From Gemmatimonadota bacterium (GTDB lineage Bacteria > Latescibacterota > UBA2968 > UBA8231): a stretch of 8,642 bases of DNA. Positions 1 through 6,413 of this stretch are shown here, piece by piece. The translations under genes and the position numbers were made by a program. Position 1 is the stretch's first letter, and every line of letters begins with the position of its first letter. The DNA lies in contig PATE01000011.1 in assembly GCA_002712305.1 (NCBI GenBank), forward strand, positions 1 to 8,642. Direction: 5' to 3'. The notes under the pieces were generated by a model. It was not told where the DNA came from. It worked only from the letters and a program-made list of their open reading frames with translations, and made no database searches.

Positions 1-41
1 GAACCGTTGCTGAGGATACTCGATACGCCGCACGACGCAGC

Positions 42-69
42 CTCGCCGTTGGCTTAGCATTACGGCGAG
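42..69. repeat. 8-bp perfect inverted repeat overlapping the pdxS promoter
   Basis: CTCGCCGT (42-49) and ACGGCGAG (62-69) are exact reverse complements separated by 12 bases, so the half-sites sit 20 bases centre to centre, about two helical turns. The repeat overlaps the -35 box and the spacer of the candidate pdxS promoter, where a dimeric repressor would be expected to bind. It could instead be the hairpin of a terminator for a gene to the left, but no T-run follows it. The symmetry is seen; the operator role is inference. Confidence 0.4.
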
Positions 70-77
70 CTTATACT
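49..77 (+). promoter_or_regulatory. Candidate sigma70-type promoter of pdxS
   Basis: A -35-like TTGGCT (49-54) and a -10-like TATACT (72-77) are separated by 17 bases, the ideal spacing. The -10 box matches the sigma70 consensus at five of six positions and the -35 box at four of six. Transcription would start near 84, giving a leader of about 40 bases before the pdxS start at 123. The call rests on consensus matching only. The sigma factor preferences of this organism are unknown, and an upstream gene could instead read through. Confidence 0.5.
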
Positions 78-122
78 CCAGTGGCGATCTAGCTCAGTAC
101 ACTAGAAGGCGGGAGCGTGGCA

Positions 123-1010
123 ATGGAGAAGGAAACCGGTACGCAGCAAGTCAAGGCAGGCCTGGCACAGATGCTCAAGGGCGGCGTGATCATGGACGTC
201 GTCAACGCGGAGCAGGCCAAGATTGCCGAAGATGCCGGTGCCACGTCGGTCATGGCCCTCGAACGCGTTCCCTCAGACATCCGCAAGGATGGCGGCGTGG
301 CGCGGATGTCGAGTGTCGCCACGATCCGCGAGATCATGGAGACGGTGACCATTCCCGTGATGGCGAAGGTGCGCATCGGCCACTTCGCCGAGGCACAGAT
401 CCTGCAGGCCCTCGGTGTCGACTATATCGACGAGAGTGAGGTTCTGACGCCAGCAGACGAGTCCTTCCACGTAGACAAGTTTGCTTTCGACGTGCCGTTC
501 GTGTGCGGCGCTCGCAATCTCGGTGAAGCGTTGCGGCGCATCGGCGAGGGAGCCTGCATGATTCGCACTAAAGGCGAGGCGGGTTCGGGCAACATCGTCG
601 AAGCAGTCCGGCACATGCGCACCGTTGTGGATGACATGAAGCGCCTCACGACGCTGGGTCCCGAGCAACTGATGACCGCCTGCCGCGATCTGGGCGCACC
701 CTATGAGTTGGTGCGTATGGTGGCCGACGCCGGCAAACTCCCGGTGCCGAATTTCGCCGCTGGGGGCATTGCCACCCCCGCTGACGCGTCACTCATGATG
801 CAGTTGGGTGCGGAGGCCGTCTTCGTCGGATCGGGCATCTTCAAATCAACAGATCCTGCTGCCCGAGCCAAGGCGATCGTAGAAGCGACGACCCACTACA
901 TGGATCCGGATATTCTGGTCCGTGTCTCCGAGCAGCTGGGTGATGCCATGCCGGGGATCGAGATGGGAACCTTGGAAGACGGACAGTTGCTGCAGACACG
1001 CGGCTGGTAG
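123..1010 (+). CDS. pdxS: Pyridoxal 5'-phosphate synthase lyase subunit PdxS
   Basis: PdxS (Pdx1, SNZ family) is the (beta/alpha)8-barrel subunit that makes pyridoxal 5'-phosphate in the cytoplasm from ribose 5-phosphate, glyceraldehyde 3-phosphate and ammonia supplied by PdxT. The protein is 295 residues, the usual length, and conserved throughout. Expected active-site residues are present: Asp25 in the GVIMDVV segment, Lys82 in VMAKVRIGH (Schiff base with ribose phosphate) and Lys150 in [12 protein letters not shown] (second lysine). The phosphate-binding [11 protein letters not shown] segment is at about 211-221 and GSGIFKS at about 236-242. I chose ATG at 123 because GGGAG at 111-115 lies 7 bases upstream. 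An in-frame GTG at 117 with GAAGG at 105-109 is possible and would add two residues. pdxT follows after 130 bases. The assignment is essentially certain. Confidence 0.98.
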   Translation: MEKETGTQQVKAGLAQMLKGGVIMDVVNAEQAKIAEDAGATSVMALERVPSDIRKDGGVARMSSVATIREIMETVTIPVMAKVRIGHFAEAQILQALGVDYIDESEVLTPADESFHVDKFAFDVPFVCGARNLGEALRRIGEGACMIRTKGEAGSGNIVEAVRHMRTVVDDMKRLTTLGPEQLMTACRDLGAPYELVRMVADAGKLPVPNFAAGGIATPADASLMMQLGAEAVFVGSGIFKSTDPAARAKAIVEATTHYMDPDILVRVSEQLGDAMPGIEMGTLEDGQLLQTRGW

Positions 1011-1014
1011 ACAA

Positions 1015-1034
1015 ACCACGCCACTGAGCGTGGT
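1015..1034 (+). other. Perfect 7-bp hairpin just after the pdxS stop
   Basis: ACCACGC (1015-1021) and GCGTGGT (1028-1034) pair perfectly around a six-base loop, starting five bases after the pdxS stop codon. No U-rich tract follows, so it is not a standard intrinsic terminator. It could protect the pdxS mRNA 3' end or mark a processing site. The structure is seen; its role is inferred. Confidence 0.45.
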
Positions 1035-1050
1035 GTAGAGATCGACATCG

Positions 1051-1089
1051 AGGAGGAGACGTTCCATCGGGACGTCTCCTTCTTTGTTT
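1051..1089 (+). terminator. Intrinsic-terminator-like hairpin between pdxS and pdxT
   Basis: AGGAGACGT (1054-1062) pairs with ACGTCTCCT (1072-1080) around a nine-base loop. The stem extends outward to 12 pairs (1051-1062 with 1072-1083) with one G-U pair. A T-rich tract, TTTGTTT (1083-1089), follows directly. This is the shape of a Rho-independent terminator, placed between two genes whose products act as one complex. It may reduce read-through so that less PdxT than PdxS is made, or pdxT may have its own promoter; I found no convincing one in 1090-1140. The stem is only moderately GC-rich, so leaky termination is plausible. Confidence 0.6.
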
Positions 1090-1140
1090 CCGTGCTCCTT
1101 CTCGTTTTGGAGATAGGAGTACGCCGGAGAACGAGGAAGA

Positions 1141-1734
1141 ATGTCCGTAAGGGTGGGCGCATTGGCGCTACAAGGTGACTTCGACGCGCACCTGCGCGTG
1201 ATGGCGGAACTAGGCGCGCAGACCAGCGCGATTCGCAAGCCGGAGCAACTGCGACAGATTGATGCGCTCGTGATTCCAGGGGGTGAGTCGACGACGCTGA
1301 TCAAACTCATGGATGCCTACGACTTCTGGGAACCCTTGCGAGAGTTTACCACGAGAGGGCGCGTGTTCGGTACATGTGCAGGACTGATTCTGGTCGCGAG
1401 CGAAGTCATCAACCCTGCCCAGCGCAGTCTTGGTTTGCTCGATGTGACCGTAGAGCGCAACAGCTACGGACGGCAACGTGAGAGCTTTGAGTCGGCCGGG
1501 CAGTTCATCGATCGGAACTCTGATGAATCCAAGACTCGCGAAATCCCGATGGTGTTCATTCGGGCACCGCGGATCCAGCGACTAGGCGAGGGCGTTCGCG
1601 CGTTAGCTACCCACGGCGAGGATACGGTGATGGCACGCAGCGACCATGTGCTGGTCGCCACGTTCCATCCCGAATTGAGCCACGACCCTTTCGTTCATCA
1701 GTACTTCCTCAGCATGGTGGACGAACCGCTTTAG
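1141..1734 (+). CDS. pdxT: Pyridoxal 5'-phosphate synthase glutaminase subunit PdxT
   Basis: PdxT (Pdx2, SNO family) is the class I glutamine amidotransferase that hydrolyses glutamine and channels ammonia to PdxS. The 197-residue length is normal. The N-terminal VGALALQGDF and the PGGEST loop (46-51) are family signatures. The catalytic triad is visible: nucleophile Cys79 in FGTCAGL, and His176 and Glu178 in FHPELS. The NSYGRQRESFE segment (107-117) is also characteristic. The ATG at 1141 has a purine-rich GAGGAAGA directly upstream, with GAGG only 4 bases from the start. The gene lies 130 bases after pdxS, behind a terminator-like hairpin, which is wider than is common for this pair. Its TAG stop shares three bases with the stop codon of the opposite-strand barrel gene. 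Confidence 0.97.
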   Translation: MSVRVGALALQGDFDAHLRVMAELGAQTSAIRKPEQLRQIDALVIPGGESTTLIKLMDAYDFWEPLREFTTRGRVFGTCAGLILVASEVINPAQRSLGLLDVTVERNSYGRQRESFESAGQFIDRNSDESKTREIPMVFIRAPRIQRLGEGVRALATHGEDTVMARSDHVLVATFHPELSHDPFVHQYFLSMVDEPL

Positions 1735-2291
1735 AAGCGAAACTGCACGTTGGCCGAGAAGCGATTGATGCTGATGTTGTCGTCAGCAAAGATGAAATCG
1801 TGCTGAAAACGCATCCCCACGCGCAGACGTTGTGTGAGCATGACCTCGGCACCAACCCCGGGTGCGATGCCAAAGTGCGAGTCCCCGCTGTCCGGTGAAT
1901 AGAGTTCGGCATCAAGGCTCAGATAAGCGTTGATGGGCTCATAGCTGAGCATGTTGCGGACCCCGGCGCTGTAGATGCTCGTCTTCTGGTCGCCACCGAT
2001 GTAGCCGTAACCAAGCTGAAATCCCAGCCAGTCCTCCATGAGGTAACCAACCGAGACTCCCGAGAGCAGGTCCGTTTCTGACACGTCTTCGTCGACACCG
2101 GTGAGTTCCACGTCCACAACGGCTGCGCCGAACATCCCCTCCACAAACAGCTGGCCGCGTTCCTGCCAGGGATATCCCCCGTGACCGATTTCGCTTCCTT
2201 CGGGGCCGTCGGTTCGTTGGGCCGCCGCTGGCAATACGCAGGCAAATGCCAGCATGACAACAACCCATCGGGTTTGCTTTAGCCGTGTCAT
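1731..2291 (-). CDS. Small outer-membrane beta-barrel protein (predicted, about 8 strands)
   Basis: A predicted exported protein of 186 residues. The N-terminus is a classic signal peptide: MTRLKQTR, a hydrophobic core at about 9-22, and a likely cleavage after the alanines at 22-24 before Gln25. The mature part alternates polar and hydrophobic residues with many Gly and aromatic residues, for example GQLFVEGMFGAAVVDVELTG and LGFQLGYGYIGG. It ends in the aromatic pattern VQFRF with C-terminal Phe, the usual recognition signal for outer-membrane assembly. Size and pattern resemble OmpA-like/OmpW-like eight-stranded barrels, but I cannot name a specific family. I chose the ATG at 2291 because it begins the signal peptide. 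It overlaps the stop of the LpoB-like gene (ATGA), so translation is probably coupled. The stop overlaps that of convergent pdxT. Confidence 0.85.
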   Translation of the reverse strand: MTRLKQTRWVVVMLAFACVLPAAAQRTDGPEGSEIGHGGYPWQERGQLFVEGMFGAAVVDVELTGVDEDVSETDLLSGVSVGYLMEDWLGFQLGYGYIGGDQKTSIYSAGVRNMLSYEPINAYLSLDAELYSPDSGDSHFGIAPGVGAEVMLTQRLRVGMRFQHDFIFADDNISINRFSANVQFRF

Positions 2292-2887
2292 AGCCCAATG
2301 CTCCGCTTCTTGAAGCTTTTGGTGATTTCTTTGTGGTCCGTCCACACAATGGCGGTGGTTTCAATATCCGTCAGCTCGAAGGTGGACTTGTAGTACACGA
2401 CCTTCTTGTCCCCCATCTGCTGCACGGTAGAGGTGATCGTCAACCCGAGCAGATACCGCGCGGCTCGCTGTTTTCCGGGGCCCGTCGCTTCGTTCGGATC
2501 GACATAACCGGAGCCCTGGTACTCATATTCCTCAGCGATCTCCTGACGAGCCGCTTTGTCGAGGAATGTGACCTGGCCGGAGTTGATGAGCTCCGTCTTC
2601 ACGTGATCATAAAGCGCCTGAAGGTCGATGTGCTCCGTCGTGCGATTCTTGGGTGTCTCGAGAATGACAACAGGTTGGGTGAGAGCGTCTCGCGCGATCC
2701 ATTTACCGAGAGACTCGACGATCTTCTTCGCCACCAACTGCATGTCATTCTGGTTCCAGCGATCCGAAAGCATGACGATCTGCTCCGGATCCTGATAGGT
2801 GCCCTGCGTGAAGGCACGTGGTCCGGCGCAAGCTGACAATCCCAGCGCTGCGACGGCAATGCACATCGTATTCGTTATTCTGTTCAT
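2288..2887 (-). CDS. LpoB-like lipoprotein, penicillin-binding protein activator family
   Basis: A 199-residue lipoprotein with a short signal peptide and lipobox LSAC, with the lipidated Cys at residue 20. A linker follows, then the LpoB/COG3417 domain (Pfam family PF13036) from about 48 to 190. Recognisable segments are PVVILETPKNRTTEHID (72-88), ELINSGQVTFLD (99-110), ARYLLGLTITSTVQQ (143-157), KKVVYYKSTFELTDIET (161-177) and VWTDHKEITK (181-190). In E. coli, LpoB sits in the outer membrane and reaches across the periplasm to activate PBP1b. That role is plausible here but inferred. Start choice: ATG 2887 places the lipobox correctly and has an AGG 8 bases upstream. An in-frame ATG at 2926, directly after the upstream stop codon, would add 13 residues. 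The 3' end overlaps the barrel gene by 4 bases. Confidence 0.9.
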   Translation of the reverse strand: MNRITNTMCIAVAALGLSACAGPRAFTQGTYQDPEQIVMLSDRWNQNDMQLVAKKIVESLGKWIARDALTQPVVILETPKNRTTEHIDLQALYDHVKTELINSGQVTFLDKAARQEIAEEYEYQGSGYVDPNEATGPGKQRAARYLLGLTITSTVQQMGDKKVVYYKSTFELTDIETTAIVWTDHKEITKSFKKRSIGL

Positions 2888-2926
2888 CGATCTACCTGCC
2901 AGCATGGATGTCATCGGTTTCGCCAT

Positions 2927-3772
2927 CTAGTCCCACTCACATTCGAAGTGGGAGCGCTCAAGGTGCCACTTGTCAGCGAGCATGGCGTCCTGTCGGTGTA
3001 GCACCTGTAAGAAACAGTCCTGTCGCAGCGAACTGGCCGGGTAGTCGAAAACAAACTCCATCGCGCCCTGCCGGTCGGCCTGTGGAATGTCGCTGATTGT
3101 GTAAATGTCGGGTCGGGTCGAGGTGAAGACCATCGCCCTCTTTGGGCCGTGCGTCTTCAGCGGCACCCGTGCTGCGAAACTCAGTCGCCGCACCTTCTTT
3201 GGCAGCAGCAGATCTGTGTTGTCCGTCATGGTGTCGCGCGCCCAACGCCCACCGAGCAAGGAACGCAGATTGCCGAAGAACACGCGATCTCGATCTCCAT
3301 CGGGAAGAATGAGATACAGATACCCCTGTCGCGCCTGTGTCGAGATCTGCTGCTGGCCGCCAAGACCCTCGAAATCGAACTGAATGTGCAGATTCACGTG
3401 TCGATTCGGGGGCAGTGCGTGCAGAGAGATGGCCTGCAGAACTTGCTGGGGCACGCCCGCATCCTTGAGCGCAACCAGAGACGAGACCGAAGCATCACAG
3501 GCGCATTGACGCTCCTGGACCATTTTGGCCACCATGCTGTCGGCAAATCCAGCCTCTGTCAGCTCGATGATGTCATCGAGACTCATGGGCAACTGCTGAG
3601 ATCGTTCGTACAGCGGCGGTAGCTGTCCACCATCCCAGTCGACGATATTAAAGACGTACCCTGACGGTATGGTGCCTACTGAGGTGGTGGCACGCTGCGC
3701 CCAGGCAGAACCGCCCACCAGCAGTGCTACTGCCGCGAGTTTCAGGATCCCTGTTCGTCTTCTCTGTGTCAT
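2927..3772 (-). CDS. Secreted protein of unknown function with a paired helical repeat
   Basis: I do not recognise a named family. The 281-residue protein begins with a signal peptide: MTQRRR, a hydrophobic core at about 9-21, and a likely cleavage after SAWA at residue 25. Residues 62-118 hold two similar helical units, MSLDDIIELTEAGFADSMVAKMV and SVSSLVALKDAGVPQQVLQAI. They share the pattern (hydrophobic)xxLxxAGhxxxhhxxh seen in many bacterial envelope proteins. The remaining 160 residues look beta-rich, with segments such as NLHIQFDF, GYLYLILPDG, AMVFTSTRPDIYTISD and MEFVFDYP, and end in HFECEWD. Four cysteines occur in the mature chain, two as CxC at 90-92 and two near the end (253, 278), so a disulfide is possible. 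The RBS AGGA is 6 bases before the ATG. The gene lies 38 bases after the COG3014-like gene and just before the LpoB-like gene, which suggests a shared envelope role. Confidence 0.85.
   Translation of the reverse strand: MTQRRRTGILKLAAVALLVGGSAWAQRATTSVGTIPSGYVFNIVDWDGGQLPPLYERSQQLPMSLDDIIELTEAGFADSMVAKMVQERQCACDASVSSLVALKDAGVPQQVLQAISLHALPPNRHVNLHIQFDFEGLGGQQQISTQARQGYLYLILPDGDRDRVFFGNLRSLLGGRWARDTMTDNTDLLLPKKVRRLSFAARVPLKTHGPKRAMVFTSTRPDIYTISDIPQADRQGAMEFVFDYPASSLRQDCFLQVLHRQDAMLADKWHLERSHFECEWD
2931..2953 (-). other. 7-bp inverted repeat at the 3' end of the secreted-protein gene
   Basis: TCCCACT (2931-2937) and AGTGGGA (2947-2953) form a perfect stem with a nine-base loop. In the transcript the hairpin ends one base before the stop codon of the 281-residue protein and five bases before the alternative LpoB-like start at 2926. 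It could slow ribosomes at this junction, favour the downstream start at 2887, or be chance. It lies in coding sequence and lacks a T-run, so it is not a terminator. Confidence 0.25.
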
Positions 3773-3810
3773 TTGCCGTCCTGCCTGTGTCTTAACTCTG
3801 CTGTGTCTGC

Positions 3811-5214
3811 CTACTCGAAGCTACGCCAGTTGAGGAAAACCGGCGCGCTACTTGTCTCCACGTCGGTGAACACATGCGTGTCGATCACACGACCTTCTGC
3901 GTCTAGAAACTCCAGAGCTACCTGACCCGTTCCCGGCGGCGGTTCGATTCTTGCCATCCAGATGGCGCCAGGCAACGACGTCCAGCCACGGGTATCGGCC
4001 GCTTCTGTGCCGGAGCCGAAGAGATTCACCAGGAAACCGAGGATGTCATTTTCCTCTTCGGCGGCCTTGGTCACCAGCATCTTGGTCACGACGCGCGCCG
4101 CGGTGCGCAGGAGGATGGAGTCCATCTTCTCTTCCAAGGTGCGGCGAGCGATTGCGTCGATGTCCTCCACCAGCCAGCCGTCGGCCACGGTATCGCCGAC
4201 GCGCAACCTGACGCCCTGCACTCGACTCGGACGCGAGCGCCACTCTGGCAGGGCCATGCGCAACCAGTATTTGACCCGCCCGTGATAAACCGGGTGGTGG
4301 TACCGATAGACTGCGCGGCGAGAAACCCTCCACGCATCGTGGTGATGGTCTCGTTCGGTGATAGGAATGCTGATATCCTGCTCCACCTTGCGGCCGACGA
4401 ATCCACTTTCGGCGAACACCGTGATGACACCCGGACCCGGAGCAGGGACTTCGGGGCCCTCTGGCAGCTTCCACTGCTGCTGGACGAGGTCCCATTCTGT
4501 GTCAAAACCCAGATTATGCGTCGTGCGACGAAGATCGGTCGACATCGACGCCGGTGTGGGTGTGCCAAAGGCATCGGCATATGCGGCATATCCCTTTGCC
4601 GCGTCTCGGTAAGAGATGTAGGCGTCGTTGAACTCTCCCGTCGCCTCATAGAACAAACCCGTCGTGTATTGCAGGAAGGCATCGTTCAAGTAGCTGAGTT
4701 CGACTTCCGATGCCTGGGCATGGTCGGCCAGTCGAAGATTCGCCTTTCGACATTCGACGAGGGCAGACTCCAACTGACCCAAATGAGAGTAGTTGAGGGC
4801 GCGGAAGTAGTGGATGAGCGTGCGCTCATGTTCTTCGCCGCCGTACGGTCGAATCGCGTCGTTGGTGAGCATGGAAGCCAGCTCACGACTGACGGAGCGG
4901 ACGTGGCGATCGATGAGACGCTCGGCGCGTTCGAACTGGTCGTTGGACGCTTCCCACTCGCCCTGGTAATGGAGAATGAGCCCCTTCTCCAGACGGTAGA
5001 GCAACAGATTCGTGCTCCCCGACGGCTTCTCCAGCTTCTCCAAAGCGCCTGCATAATCACGACGGGCGAGGCGATTCAGACTCCCGCCGATGAATCGCGA
5101 ATACCCGGCAGCACAACCGCTGATGACCAGCAGCAGCAGCAGCCACATGCAGAAGGCCGCATACCGATCTCTCGGGCGGCGCCTCAATCTGGCCTTCTGC
5201 CGGACAAATTCCAT
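3811..5214 (-). CDS. COG3014-like TPR-containing lipoprotein
   Basis: A large predicted lipoprotein of 467 residues from ATG 5214. The N-terminus is unusually long and basic before a run of Leu and the lipobox VISGC, putting the lipidated Cys at residue 34. Residues of about 45-215 are helical and TPR-like, with units such as RRDYAGALEKLE, YQGEWEASNDQFERAERL, LGQLESALVECRKAN and ATGEFNDAYISYRDAAK. The C-terminal half has a beta-rich stretch (PGVITVFAESGFVGRKVE, 261-278), a helical ARRTLEEKMDSILLRTAARVVTK (356-378), and ADTRGWTSLPGAIWMARIEPPPG (406-428). The last resembles the conserved ADxRxWxxLP motif I associate with COG3014 proteins, which occur near LpoB-like genes. Function is unknown. 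The upstream AGGA is 11 bases from this start. An ATG at 5256 would add 14 residues and overlap the gene before it, but has no clear RBS. Confidence 0.85.
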   Translation of the reverse strand: MEFVRQKARLRRRPRDRYAAFCMWLLLLLVISGCAAGYSRFIGGSLNRLARRDYAGALEKLEKPSGSTNLLLYRLEKGLILHYQGEWEASNDQFERAERLIDRHVRSVSRELASMLTNDAIRPYGGEEHERTLIHYFRALNYSHLGQLESALVECRKANLRLADHAQASEVELSYLNDAFLQYTTGLFYEATGEFNDAYISYRDAAKGYAAYADAFGTPTPASMSTDLRRTTHNLGFDTEWDLVQQQWKLPEGPEVPAPGPGVITVFAESGFVGRKVEQDISIPITERDHHHDAWRVSRRAVYRYHHPVYHGRVKYWLRMALPEWRSRPSRVQGVRLRVGDTVADGWLVEDIDAIARRTLEEKMDSILLRTAARVVTKMLVTKAAEEENDILGFLVNLFGSGTEAADTRGWTSLPGAIWMARIEPPPGTGQVALEFLDAEGRVIDTHVFTDVETSSAPVFLNWRSFE

Positions 5215-5227
5215 CTCGTTCGCATTC

Positions 5228-6248
5228 CTACGGTCGGATTCGAGCCAGATACACATCTGCCGGAGTGGGCCGATCTGGCGGTAGGGGCAGACGTTCGTGC
5301 TGAGAGTAGTAGCTCATCAGAATGGTTCCATCCGTCGCCGGAACCAACCCGCAATACGAGCAGTCACCGCCACTATGCACCGTGAGCAGGGGCTTCGCGG
5401 TGGTTCCGTCGATCTCCCATACGGTGGTATGATGCCCGCTGGGGTCTCCCTGTTCCCCATAGGATGTAAATCCGTCGGGTGGAAGATCCCTCTTCCTGGG
5501 ACCGACCGGCGACCAGCAGACGACCCTCATGCTGGAGCGTGACAGGCGCGTGGATCATCACACCGAGGTCTGCCCACGTCCAGCCGCCGTTGGGATTGCG
5601 GTGACCCAACCAGGAGTGATGTCGAGGTTCGAGAGTGCGAACGACACAGGCCAGGGCTCCGGTTTCGGGGGCGAACAGAACCGGTTCTCCCGGACCACCT
5701 CCCGAGCGTATCTGCTCGATCAGATACCAATCGAGCAGATCCTCACTGCGCAAAAACTGGACGGTGTGCATGTCGCGATCATCACGGCGTCCGAAGTGAT
5801 AGGCCGGACACCAGAAGACCCCCTCCTGATCCCGGAAGATGCGCCACATCCAGTAGTTGATGCCGTATAGCTGGCGCGGTGTGGACCAGCTGGTGCCATC
5901 GCGGGTCGAACTGAGATGGCTAATCAGATCATGCTCGGCACTGGGCAGCGAGCTCGGCGAGGACCAGCGCGGAAACCATGACCCGAACAGGACGGCGAGT
6001 CGTTCATCGGCGTCGACCACAAACTTGGGGTCCCTATCGTCGGCTCCGGTGTCGAAGACGGCAACCTGTTCCCACGTAGACAGCTCACGGGAACGACAGA
6101 CGACGACATTCCCGGGGGGATCGATGCCGTGACTCTGCGCGCTACGATAACACAGGTAGGTGTGCCCCCGCCAGAAAGCCAGATCGGTAAACGCATTGTG
6201 ATAGCCGTCCGCGACGATCCGGCTCAGTTCGATCAACTCTGCCGTCAT
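5228..6248 (-). pseudogene. Sialidase/BNR-superfamily protein interrupted by a frameshift
   Basis: Two - strand frames together encode one protein. The first, from ATG 6248, reads convincingly to GRSQEEGSS. The second carries the expected ending (TSYGEQGDPSGHHTT, LVPATDGTILMSYYSQHE, ADVYLARIRP) to the TAG at 5228-5230. The switch lies near 5462-5490. Removing one base, for example T at 5471, would join the frames and give a 339-residue protein. The N-terminus (NAFTDLAFWRGHTYLCYR, DDRDPKFVV) and the repeated beta-blade pattern suggest a sialidase-like propeller. No signal peptide is visible, and the substrate cannot be told from sequence. ATG 6248 is preceded closely by AGGAG; an in-frame GTG at 6287 has no RBS. 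The uncorrected first frame stops at 5373. This may be a true mutation or a sequencing/assembly error. It lies 13 bases upstream of the COG3014-like gene. Confidence 0.75.
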
Positions 6249-6413
6249 GGCTCCTGCCCGGTTTGCCGGGTCGAGGTGGATGTCCACCGTGATGAAGAAC
6301 AGGGGATTCTTGCCGGGAAGATAGACCTCGTCTTACCCTTGCGACCACCTGATCATTGCCCGGGTTCGACAGGTCAGGTCTTGCGCATCCTCATGCTCAA
6401 CGAAAGTGTTCTC
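6249..6413. other. Divergent intergenic region of 165 bases
   Basis: This is the only divergent junction in the window, so promoters for both the - strand envelope run and the + strand oxidoreductase pair should lie here. I found no pair of boxes with good consensus and 16-18 base spacing on either strand. The left part holds the two inverted repeats at 6257-6288. The right part contains the alternative oxidoreductase start ATG at 6393. Confidence 0.5.
6257..6288. repeat. Two adjacent inverted repeats in the divergent intergenic region
   Basis: CCCGG (6257-6261) and CCGGG (6266-6270) flank TTTG. Four bases further on, GGTGGA (6275-6280) and TCCACC (6283-6288) flank TG. Both are perfect and lie directly upstream of the ATG of the sialidase-like gene, next to its AGGAG. 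They could be operator half-sites or 5' leader hairpins controlling that gene. The symmetry is seen; function is inference, and short GC-rich repeats arise by chance. Confidence 0.3.

Noticed and set aside
1-57. Possible 3' end of an upstream + strand gene (open to TAG at 55-57), or the 5' end of a - strand gene from ATG at 60
   Set aside because: Eighteen or so codons without recognisable sequence are too short to support; another forward frame is also open to TAG at about 92.
2333-3622. + strand open frames (2333-2836 and 3149-3622) opposite the LpoB-like and secreted-protein genes
   Set aside because: Both lie antisense to well-supported exported-protein genes and show no family-like sequence, so I treat them as chance frames.
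4282-5385. Long open frame of 367 residues on the + strand opposite the COG3014-like lipoprotein gene
   Set aside because: It covers most of a convincing lipoprotein gene and extends into the sialidase-like gene, has no recognisable domain, signal or RBS, and its length is explained by few stop codons opposite GC-rich coding sequence.
5373-5460. Ending of the sialidase-like protein in the unshifted frame, down to the stop at 5373
   Set aside because: After about 5480 this frame loses family-like sequence, while the neighbouring frame carries the expected ending, so it is read as out-of-frame sequence after a frameshift rather than a true C-terminus.
6129-6413. Upstream extension of the oxidoreductase frame to 6129
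   Set aside because: The extra residues overlap the 5' part of the sialidase-like gene antisense and precede the Rossmann fold; the fold starts normally just after 6414.
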